Below are positions 8,087 to 14,618 of a DNA stretch of 14,873 nt, piece by piece. The DNA comes from Pelagophyceae sp. CCMP2097 (Eukaryota; Sar; Pelagophyceae), in contig MU657325.1 of the NCBI GenBank assembly GCA_026770575.1, positions 94,076 through 108,948 on the forward strand. Reading direction: 5' to 3'. Positions within the stretch are counted from its first letter, which is position 1. Each line of letters begins with the position of its first letter. The notes beneath the pieces are model-generated. The model had not been told where the DNA came from, ran no database searches, and was given only the letters and a program-made list of their open reading frames with translations. The position numbers and the translations under genes were made by a program.

Positions 8087-9659
8087 TTAAGATCCACCCT
8101 TGGTGGGGCTGGCCCAATAGGGTTGGTTGCAGGTTTGTTGGAGATGGTGCTCTACGTAGTACTCGAAATTGTCGTCGGGGTCACTTCCAAGAGACTTTGT
8201 CAGCATCGAGACAAAGGCGTCGTTGTTTCGCGAGACGAGCGTCGCGTTCTCCAGTCGAAGGACTGATTCCAGGACTGCCGCGAAGACTGGCCGTTTCGCT
8301 ACTTGTTGACCATGAAGAGCGCCTCGCAGTCTCGCCAGCGCGATGCGCATCTCGTCGGAGTGGCCACACCAGCGCCAGGTCTGCGTCTGGACCGTGTGCG
8401 CGCGGCCGGTAATATGGTTGTGATCGATGGGGACGAGCGCTTTGCGTGCGCCGTCAAAGAACAAGTGCTTGGCGCGGTCCCAGTTGCCCATGATTGCGTC
8501 AAGAGCCTGAGGTGGCATCGAGGGCCTGAGGCGCTGCGAGTTGGCACGAGGTCCTCTCGTGGTGCATGCACCTCAAGGTCGGACCACGCCGCTTTCTCCA
8601 TTAGGGAAAGTTTGAGCCACTTTGGAACAAAGCGCAACCGTGAGGCGAAGAGGACGGGGCGGCCGATCAACGAGAGCGGCCGGAGATTCGCGTGCCACGC
8701 GATGGCGACGCCGAGGACGTGCGAGGCACTCGCGCGGTCTCGCAGCACGCAGCCGAGCGGGACGAGGCTCGAAAAAGCCGTCTTGTCAAAAAACGAGGCC
8801 TGAGTCCGCAGCTCGCTCTCCGACACGAACTGCGGGCAGCGCGAGAGCAGCGCGCGCATCGCGGCCGCCGTGTCCACGGCGCGCAGCATTTGTCGCGCGT
8901 CGACCTCGTACAGAGCCGCCGCGGGCAGTCGCACGCCGAGGCGCCGCCCCACCTGACGCGCAGCATGCGACGTGCGCCGCAGACCATCGCCATGCACGTA
9001 TGTGCGCCATGCACGTACGAGGAGGACTCACGTGGTAGGCGAGCAGCTCGCCGAGGGGCTGCTCGCGGTGTGGACTGCGCCTAGCGTGGCACGGAAGACC
9101 GTCGAAAGGCACCGTGGAAGCACCCGTGTGCCGCGTACGACGGCCGCGACGATCTCGCCTCTGGGATACCGTGCACGACTCCGGTTGCGGCATTCGACTG
9201 ATGTCGAGCTTGCCAGCCATGATCCCCGACACGGGAGCCGCGCCGGTCGCCGATGAGCGAAAACGCGGTCCGTAGCGGTTTGAAGAGCGCTTTCGTGCCG
9301 CCGCAGTCGTCCAGGACAAACTTCACCGTCGCGCCGCCCAGCGCGTCGTCGACGGAGACGCCGCACGTGTGCGTCTCGAGGCGTCCACGGTGCGCGGCGT
9401 GCGCGGCGTCCACTTCACTTTCGAAGCTCGGTGAGCGTTCGACGGTGAGAGCGCGGTCGATGCGCACGCTGCTTCGGCCGACGACGGCGCAGGCGAGCGC
9501 CGCCGCAACGAGGCCGAGCGCCGCGGCGCCACAAGCGCGGCCGCAGATGCGGCGGCGGCGGCTCGACTGCGGCGCTTTCAGAGGTTTCGGCGCCGCAGCC
9601 TCCGCACCTTCCTCGTCGCCACGCGCAGGCGCAGGCGCCGCAGGCGCGCGCGCGCGCAT
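8087..9659 (-). CDS. FAM20/Four-jointed-like secretory-pathway kinase, type II membrane protein
   Basis: Four exons: 9659-9124, 9074-9032, 8952-8572 and 8506-8087, about 459 residues. Residues 1-38 are cytosolic, with an RRRR cluster just before a single span at about 39-61, then a lumenal domain. Kinase-like marks in order: CGGTKALFKPLR (nucleotide-contact lysine 127), GELLAYHVGRRLGV (helix-C glutamate 188), LEALDAIMGNWDR (catalytic Asp 330) and VPIDHNHI (metal-binding Asp 348). These mirror GGQALFKPM, NAEIAAFHLDR, FDFLMGNMDR and the HLDNGRG segment of FAM20 kinases, which phosphorylate secreted proteins or sugars in the Golgi. PI4K-type or other atypical kinases share the D...D layout, so the substrate class is open. 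Introns 2 and 3 rejoin conserved sequence exactly. Intron 1 is needed for the frame, but its donor is uncertain (9123 or 9138). The start is the first ATG of the frame. Confidence 0.6.
8507..8571 (-). other. Intron 3 of the FAM20-like gene (65 nt)
   Basis: Donor GAG|GTGCAT at 8571, acceptor CACCTCAG ending at 8507, phase 0. Splicing yields AAWSDLEALDAIMGNWDR, which places a conserved helix directly before the catalytic GNWDR motif. Confidence 0.85.
8953..9031 (-). other. Intron 2 of the FAM20-like gene (79 nt)
   Basis: Donor CAC|GTGAGT at 9031 (the classical consensus), acceptor GCGTCAG ending at 8953, phase 0. Splicing yields GELLAYHVGRRLGVRLP, matching the E-A-FHLDRILDF type helix of the family. 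Confidence 0.88.
9075..9123 (-). other. Intron 1 of the FAM20-like gene, boundaries approximate
   Basis: A frame change is required between KALFKPLR (frame open to 9083) and PHREQPLGELLAYH. The acceptor GGCGCAG ending at 9075 fits; CTAG ending at 9081 is also in phase. Phase-compatible donors are GTGCTT at 9123 (49 nt, preferred because other donors here start GTGC) and GTACGC at 9138 (64 nt). The residues around the junction are not conserved enough to decide. Confidence 0.45.
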
Positions 9660-9837
9660 CGCCGCGAGCGCGTGCTCTCGCGCGGTGCGACAGTGGTGCG
9701 ACGCAGGATCTTCCCAACCCAACCCGTTGCAACGGGGCGAACATTTTCAAAAGCACTTGCGCATGGCGCCGTCGGCGCGTCGAAGCCCGCGGCCCCGTCG
9801 CTGCCACTACCCCATACGGGCCCCGTACGGCCTCTTC

Positions 9838-9897
9838 GGACCCTATATGGACCCTCAATATGGACCCTCCATATGGACCGGGCCCTATACGGACCCT
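9838..9897. repeat. Degenerate GGACCC(T) short tandem array
   Basis: GGACCC or GGACCG recurs at 9838, 9849, 9862, 9875 and 9891, usually preceded by ATATG or ATACG, with unit lengths of 11 to 16 bp. It is a decayed simple repeat. Confidence 0.65.
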
Positions 9898-9930
9898 ACA
9901 ATTGTCTGCACGTGGCTCGCCGCGCTGCTC

Positions 9931-9975
9931 TCCCCGGGATATTAAATCAAACACTCACGCCTCACAATTGTATAC
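9931..9975 (+). repeat. Dispersed TATA-containing repeat, copy A
   Basis: The core CCGGGATATTAAAT is followed by CAAACACTCACGCCTCA and CAATTGTA. Its relatives are at 10231-10265 (same strand) and 12292-12338 (opposite strand). The TATA-like centre could be a core promoter of a degraded mobile element; this is inference. Confidence 0.55.
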
Positions 9976-10230
9976 TAGTATGCACCACACTGTGCTGGAA
10001 AGGACTAGCCAGCCATCGCGCCAATGCGAAAAAAGGCTGCGAGCGTTGGAACTGAGCCGCCGACGGGACATGCCTGTGATGTGACCTTTACAAGTACGGA
10101 CCCACTCGAGTGACTACACTCAATGAGTGAGGAAGCCAACGACAGGTCGGCGTACGCCACTCGTGGCGTCCGTCCGCCCTCTCCTCTGGGCCCACTCGAC
10201 CTTTATTGCCATCACCTCTCCAGTTCTCTC

Positions 10231-10265
10231 TTGCCGGGATATAAATAAAAACCCTCATGCCCTCA
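10231..10265 (+). repeat. Dispersed TATA-containing repeat, copy B
   Basis: The core CCGGGATATAAATAA is followed by AAACCCTCATGCCCTCA, lying 300 bp after copy A in the same orientation. It is shorter than copies A and C, lacking the CAATTGTA end. Confidence 0.55.
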
Positions 10266-10459
10266 TGCCCTCCACTGACTCAAAGGCTGCTTTAAAAAAA
10301 AACAGTACAGTCCAAATCAAATCAGCCTCCAATGACGTTAACATTTCTTTAGGTCCGTTCTGGTTTTCTCGTGAGATTTTATTGGGTTTTTATTGTTTTT
10401 CAATCAAGTCCAAGTTATCGACCAAAAGGGCAACGTATTTTAGCGATATCCTATCAACA

Positions 10460-10588
10460 CTATCGACCGGAAAGTGTAGGAGACCTAGCTCGAGGGAGGT
10501 TTTACGACGGTCACATGGGGGGGGCGCCTCCCCATGTCATCGTCGAAAACCTCACTCTAGCTAGGCCTCCTACACTTTCCGGTCGATA
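10460..10588. repeat. Near-perfect 129-bp palindrome
   Basis: The outer 31 bp (10460-10490 against 10558-10588) pair with one mismatch. Pairing continues inward to a GGCGCC centre at 10523-10528 with about five more mismatches and two one-base bulges. Weaker symmetry extends outward to about 10403 on the left and 10645 on the right, where GTCCAA..TTA..TC motifs face each other. A transcript or single strand would form one long hairpin with almost no loop. It is most likely a foldback transposable element or a product of inverted duplication. No gene lies inside. Confidence 0.85.
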
Positions 10589-10729
10589 GGTTTTTGGCAG
10601 GATGTTCGCCCAAAAAATCGCCAAAAACGGCAGATCTAATTTGGACTGAGTAGACGCCGTTCTCAAGCGCAGCGAGCCGAAATCGCTCAATAAATTTTAG
10701 GCCGCTCGTGTAAAAAGCCTTACCGGACT

Positions 10730-10752
10730 TACAAGATGGTTTCGCCAAGAAA
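10730..10752 (+). repeat. Left member of an exact 23-bp inverted pair
   Basis: The sequence begins TACAAGATGG and ends CCAAGAAA. Its exact reverse complement is at 11302-11324, 549 bp further on. The pair could be termini of one element or parts of two oppositely oriented copies. Confidence 0.7.
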
Positions 10753-11301
10753 GTCAAGTATTTTTTGGGCAAATTTGAGACGGTCTTTCGAGGTACAGTT
10801 ACCGGGGTCGCATGCAGCGCGCCGAGACGCCTCCAGCCGTGCCGGGTGAACTTTCCTACGTCTTATATGGGCTGAGAAAATCGATTTGGCGACTTTGGCG
10901 AGGGCCGTTACCACCCAAGGAGACCTCGGATTTTCGTTCACCCGGCGCCGATGGCCGCGTACGGCCGTGTGTAAGAAGGCTACGTCGAGCAACCACCGAA
11001 ATACCTGACTCAAAAAGCCCGGGACTGTCACCAAAAAGCTACAGTTGGCCCATATTTTTGAAAAAATGGGCCGTTTCTTCTCTCTTTTTAAGAAAAGTGG
11101 CCGTTTTTTTAGAAACTATGTGGTGTGTGTTTATATAAAAAGGGTGTCTATATCTTTCGATCGCTGTAACTTTTGCAAAAGGCGCTCTTTGGTTAAAGTA
11201 GAGCCCTGGCGGACTTTTCCTTGGGGTGCGTGCGCGGCCGCCGGAAGCTCAGCCCAATGCCCACTTTAGTTTTGCCAAAAATACGCGCAATGCAAAATCA
11301 G

Positions 11302-11324
11302 TTTCTTGGCGAAACCATCTTGTA
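11302..11324 (-). repeat. Right member of the exact 23-bp inverted pair
   Basis: This is the reverse complement of 10730-10752 with no mismatch. Flanking sequences outside the 23 bp differ, so the similarity is confined to this short module. Confidence 0.7.
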
Positions 11325-12291
11325 GCTTCGGTTAACGGATCGAACTCCGTTTTTGCTCTCAAACTCCGTACTTGGAGGCACCGCCCAGCCGCGCACCGAC
11401 GTCCCCTGAGGTCAGGAGTGTCGCGACGGACGCGCCGCGGCGCCTATACCCCGGAACCGCGAGCCTCCTTTCCCCTGGAGGCGCGCGGGCTGTTTTCGGT
11501 GTGTCCGAAAATGGTCTCGCGGGAAGCGCTCTAACTTCGCGATGCGGTCAGTGGCATCCGATAAGAAGCCGGTTCCGCGGCCGGGACGTACCGCGCGTGC
11601 GCGCGTCGCCGCCAGACCTCGCCTGCCGGCTTGGGGAAGGCCGTCGGACCGAGGCTCGGCAGCCCCACTTTTGCGCGTTCGTTTGGGCGAAACTTGGCTC
11701 GCTGCGCTCGATAATCGCGCCTCGGGAGGTTCATATCAAATCTTAAGTACTGCACGCATGTTCCAAAGTCAAATTGCCAAAATTTAAAACGAGATTCCGT
11801 TGAACTTTGGGCGCAATTATCTCAGCGCGGACCCCGCCCGCGGAGCTCAAGTTGGCGGATCTTGAAAGCTTGCATCGAGGCGCGTCGACTCCATCAAACA
11901 GTTTGTCTCAATTCGAGAATCGTGATTTTGAGAACGGCGTCTACTGGCAACAGACGGACGTCGCTGCTGGACTCCACACAATGGCTTTTTTTCACGTCGC
12001 CATTGAAGGCGGTGCGGCTTGTGGTGGGTCTCGCGCGGTGGCTTCGCCTCGGCCTGGCGCTTGGTGTGGTGACAGCGGACCTCGGAGGGCCATGTCACCG
12101 CAGGGCAGCGGTGGTGCTATACAAAGTACAGCACCGTCGCCAATCTTCTCATCGTCACGGTATATGGTGGGTTCTCTCAATGGGGCATTGTACTGGAGCT
12201 CTCAGCGCCGCTTGGACGGGCCACGTACTGGAGTACTCGGTTGAGTATTATAAAGTTCTTACTCGGTTTTACTCGGTAAGTGCGACCGAGT

Positions 12292-12338
12292 ACAATTGTA
12301 GCCTGAGTGAGGTGAGGGTTGATTATTTATATCCCAGG
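12292..12338 (-). repeat. Dispersed TATA-containing repeat, copy C (inverted)
   Basis: Read on the minus strand it gives CTGGGATATAAATAATCAA, then CCCTCACCTCACTCAGGCTACAATTGTA, aligning with copies A and B. Its end, CAATTGTAGCCTGAGT on the plus strand (12293-12308), recurs exactly at 13147-13162. A GGTTTTACTCGGT motif lies next to both sites (12265-12277 and 13174-13186), in different order. Confidence 0.6.
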
Positions 12339-12394
12339 AAAGAAGTGCAGACGCGGAGTACACCAGGCTGGCCGCCGGCCCTGATCAGGAGCGA

Positions 12395-12461
12395 CGAGTT
12401 ATGCAACTCGTCGACGAGTTATGCAACTCGTACGATCAGGAGCCACGAGTTATGCAACTCG
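12395..12461. repeat. Three copies of a 16-bp hairpin, cgagttatgcaactcg
   Basis: Identical copies at 12395-12410, 12415-12430 and 12446-12461. Each has CGAGTT and AACTCG arms around a four-base ATGC. The first and third are embedded in a larger repeat starting GATCAGGAGC (12383 and 12434), giving a 51-bp period. It resembles a protein-binding or recombination site cluster by form, but no such protein is identified. Confidence 0.8.
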
Positions 12462-12710
12462 CCGGTCGGTTTTAAACAGCACCAATGTCAGTCGGCTGTG
12501 GTATTCTTCCGGTGGCTCATTTCGAGGGCGGGCGGGCCTTATATTCGCACGCCGAGGCGTTTGATCGTGGGCTAGGCATACCAGCATAGTGTGGGCCGGC
12601 GGACGGCGTGGCCGATGTTTGGTGTGTTTGGGGTCGGCGCGGGGCGGGTGTGGATGCCGTGGTGGCCCGATGTAGTCGGGGTGGTCGGACTGCGGCGCGT
12701 CGCAGTCGAC

Positions 12711-12921
12711 GCTGTCGGGCGGCATGGGCACGAGCGGGTCCAAGCGGTGCAGTTAGAGGCCGAGCGCCGAGTCCGCACGGCGCTGTCGGGCGGCATGGGC
12801 ACGAGCGGGTCCAGGCGGTGCAGGTCGAGGTCGAGCACCGGGTCCGCACGACGCCGTCGGGCGGTATGGGCACGAGCGGGTCCAGGCGGTGCAGGTCGAG
12901 GCCGAGCGCCGGGTCCGCGTT
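12711..12921. repeat. GC-rich 71-bp minisatellite, three copies
   Basis: Units start at 12711, 12782 and 12853 with GCTGTCGGG or GCCGTCGGG and contain ATGGGCACGAGCGGGTCCA and GTCCGC. Units 2 and 3 are more alike than unit 1. Because 71 is not a multiple of three, the unit reads in all frames, which explains the long overlapping open frames on both strands here; none looks like a gene. Confidence 0.85.
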
Positions 12922-13208
12922 GCACCGGACGCCTGAGCGGTGAGGTAAAACGGCTGCAGGGAAAGGGCAAAACCGCCCCAGGGCCACGGGAGAGTTCGCG
13001 GTTTCGGGACTGCCCGGAGCACGTGCGCCTGGCTCCGGTGAACGAGGTCGCGAGGTGCGCCCGCGCTCAGGAGGCCAAGGTGCGGCGCTTGAGGTTGTCA
13101 GGAACAGTCATCGCTGTTTTTGTTTTTGTTTGCTGTTTTTGTTTTTCAATTGTAGCCTGAGTAGCCAACACTTGGTTTTACTCGGTCGGCCATCGAAAAT
13201 GCTTCAAT
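12922..13208. other. Non-coding spacer between the minisatellite and the inverted repeat
   Basis: Nothing gene-like is seen. It includes a T-rich direct repeat at about 13110-13146 (GCTGTTTTTGTTTTT twice) and the short repeat CAATTGTAGCCTGAGT at 13147-13162 shared with 12293-12308. Confidence 0.5.
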
Positions 13209-13528
13209 GGGTGAGATAACCACTCCAAGAGGCAGCCGAGACTGCAATGTCCGACTGCAATCAAGGAGCGGCTGTTGACATGAAAATAAGACACCGTCTG
13301 TCACTGACGTTTGCCCTGGCAAAAGGGAATACCGGTCCCAGTGCCAGGAGCCAGTTAAGAAAAGTGTATATAAACACATCCCATTTTTATTGAGGTTCTT
13401 TGTACCCAGACCCGGATTTGAACCGGCGTACCTTCATTTCACTTGCTGATATTTTTCCGAATTTTTTATACGCAAAGCCGGGCTCAAACCGGTGACCTCG
13501 TGTAAAACCTTTTTACACACGCTGTTAG
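13209..13528 (-). mobile_element. SINE-like repeat, left arm of a 0.3-kb inverted repeat
   Basis: On the minus strand this is a close copy of 14258-14569, with scattered mismatches and about 15 extra bases near 13240-13255. It carries two tRNA T-arm-like sequences that fit the RNA polymerase III B box: a diverged CCGGTTTGAGCCCGG (minus strand, near 13480-13493) and GCCGGTTCAAATCCGGG (near 13411-13427), followed by TATATAAACA-type sequence near 13366. No complete tRNA cloverleaf can be folded because no partner for the acceptor end is present. A tRNA-derived short interspersed element is the best guess; a degraded tRNA pair is the alternative. Confidence 0.55.
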
Positions 13529-13568
13529 CACAATATCCATGTCCCATTCTGCGGTACGGACACGGAGG
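13526..13568 (-). repeat. Repeat segment S, copy 1 (permuted relative to the arms)
   Basis: The minus strand reads CCTCCGTGTCCGTACCGCAG, then GAATGGGACATGGATATTGTG. The same sequence is at 14576-14618 on the plus strand. Here it precedes the arm sequence CTAACAGCG; in the other copy it follows the arm, so the order is circularly permuted. Confidence 0.75.
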
Positions 13569-13982
13569 GGGGGGGGGTCTGAGTTCCTCTCCCACCACCC
13601 CCGGTGGGCTAACAGGAGGTCGACTTTTGGACAGGATGCGACTTGGGGGGGGGGTCCAGACCCTCCCCCCCCACCGAACGATTCGGAACGAAGGTCGACT
13701 TTTGGACAGGGCGCCCTGTAAAGCATTAATGAAATCCTACTTATGGCCTTTTTGAAAATTATGTCTCGGTGCGAGCACGACCCTCGTCCCGCAAGTCATT
13801 CAGAAACGTTATGTGGCGCCTGTGGCACGTCGCGTGGGTCTTTTCCAGGGTCCGACACCCCGTTGGGGGGGGTCCACGACCCTCCCCCCCCACCGAATTT
13901 GCGGGCCGAGGCGCGCGGGAAGGGTCTGCGACCCCTCCCTCCCCACCTACCGAAACCCTCCCCCCTGACCCTCCGTCTGTAG
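13567..13982. repeat. G-run / C-run modules and direct repeats between the arms
   Basis: There are G runs of 11 (13567-13577), 10 (13645-13654) and 8 (13865-13872). The last two are each followed by TCC.GACCCT and then a C run and CACCGAA (13643-13678 and 13863-13897), so each module is itself a G/C hairpin. AGGTCGACTTTTGGACAGG occurs at 13617-13635 and 13692-13710. CCCCTGACCCTCCGT recurs near 13963 and 14134. No gene is recognised here or in the rest of the spacer up to 14242. Confidence 0.7.
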
Positions 13983-14242
13983 GACCGTGCTCGTCATCTC
14001 CACGCTACTCCTAGGTGCGCTTACTCGGAGCGCGGCGTCCTTTGCCCTTGGAAAACGTTCGGTCTCTGTGGCTCCTTGTTTGACTCTGCTCGTCCGCGCC
14101 CTGCTCGTCCACGACACGCGTCGCGTAAGCTTCCCCCTGACCCTCCGTGTGTTCCCGTCTGAACCATTGTGACATCACCTTCAGAGAGACGTTTCGTTCC
14201 CTCGCTTGCGAGTGCGTTCGTTGCGTGTACTCAAAGGTATTA

Positions 14243-14263
14243 GGTCTACTGCGTCTACTAACA
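14243..14263 (+). repeat. Left 21-bp terminal inverted repeat
   Basis: Begins GGTCTACTGCG. It is the exact reverse complement of 14614-14634, enclosing the right SINE-like arm. No clear target-site duplication is visible outside the pair. Confidence 0.7.
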
Positions 14264-14569
14264 GCGTGTGTAAAAATGGTCTTACACGAGGTCGCCGGTT
14301 CGAGCCCGGCTTTGCGTATAAAAAATCGAAAAAAATGTCAGCAAGTGAAATGAAGGTACGCCGGTTCAAATCCGGGTCTGGGTACCAAACACCTCAATAG
14401 GAATTGGATGTGTTTATATACACTTTTCTTAACTGGCTCCTGGCACTGGGACCGGAATTCCCTTTTGCCAGGGCAAACGTCAGTGACGGAAGGTGCCTTT
14501 ATTCATGTCAACAGCCGCCCCTTGATGTTCAGTCTCGGCTGCCTCTTGGATCAAGTGGTTTTCTCACCC
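14258..14569 (+). mobile_element. SINE-like repeat, right arm of a 0.3-kb inverted repeat
   Basis: This is the better-preserved copy. It contains GCCGGTTCGAGCCCGGC near 14293-14309, a perfect five-base stem with a seven-base TTCGAGC loop (tRNA T arm and polymerase III B box), preceded by a GTGTAA/TTACAC hairpin resembling an anticodon arm. A second T-arm-like GCCGGTTCAAATCCGGG follows near 14359-14375, then TTTATATACA near 14411. No A box and no paired acceptor stem are evident, so it is not called as a tRNA gene. Confidence 0.55.
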
Positions 14570-14575
14570 CCTGGC

Positions 14576-14618
14576 CCTCCGTGTCCGTACCGCAGAATGG
14601 GACATGGATATTGTGTTA
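14576..14618 (+). repeat. Repeat segment S, copy 2
   Basis: This matches the reverse complement of 13526-13568 apart from a single C/T difference near its end. It lies downstream of the SINE-like arm and runs into the right 21-bp inverted repeat. Confidence 0.75.

Larger units (their letters stand above)
9660..10459. other. Non-coding, repeat-bearing region upstream of the palindrome
   Basis: No credible gene: frames are short and do not resemble the coding sequence to the left. The stretch contains the promoter side of the FAM20-like gene, a degenerate GGACCC array, and two copies of a TATA-containing dispersed repeat, listed separately. From about 10260 it becomes AT-rich, with an A run at 10294-10302. 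Confidence 0.5.
10589..12240. other. Repeat-rich non-coding block
   Basis: No coding region is supported. It holds inverted pairs: 10730-10752 is the exact reverse complement of 11302-11324 (23 bp), and 10649-10666 of 11928-11945 (18 bp). A small hairpin lies at 11047-11072 (GGCCCAT and ATGGGCC arms). GGCTCGCTGCGCT occurs near 11697 on the plus strand and again at about 10667-10680 on the minus strand. Translations of these modules give recurring ENGVY strings only because the DNA is repeated. It looks like several copies of one element family in both orientations. Confidence 0.6.

Noticed and set aside
12395..12461. CRISPR-like array
   Set aside because: Only three short hairpins with unequal 4- and 15-bp gaps, in a eukaryotic context with no cas genes.
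11862..12575. Plus-strand 237-codon frame starting at a TTG
   Set aside because: It crosses several unrelated repeats, including the hairpin cluster translated as repeated ELCNS, and has no protein family signal.
12450..13160. Open frames on both strands over the 71-bp minisatellite
   Set aside because: A 71-bp unit reads through all frames; the proline/arginine-rich products are repeat artefacts.
14258..14330. Intact tRNA gene
   Set aside because: There is a good T arm and a possible anticodon-like hairpin, but no D arm with an A box and no acceptor-stem partner, so only a tRNA-derived fragment is supported.
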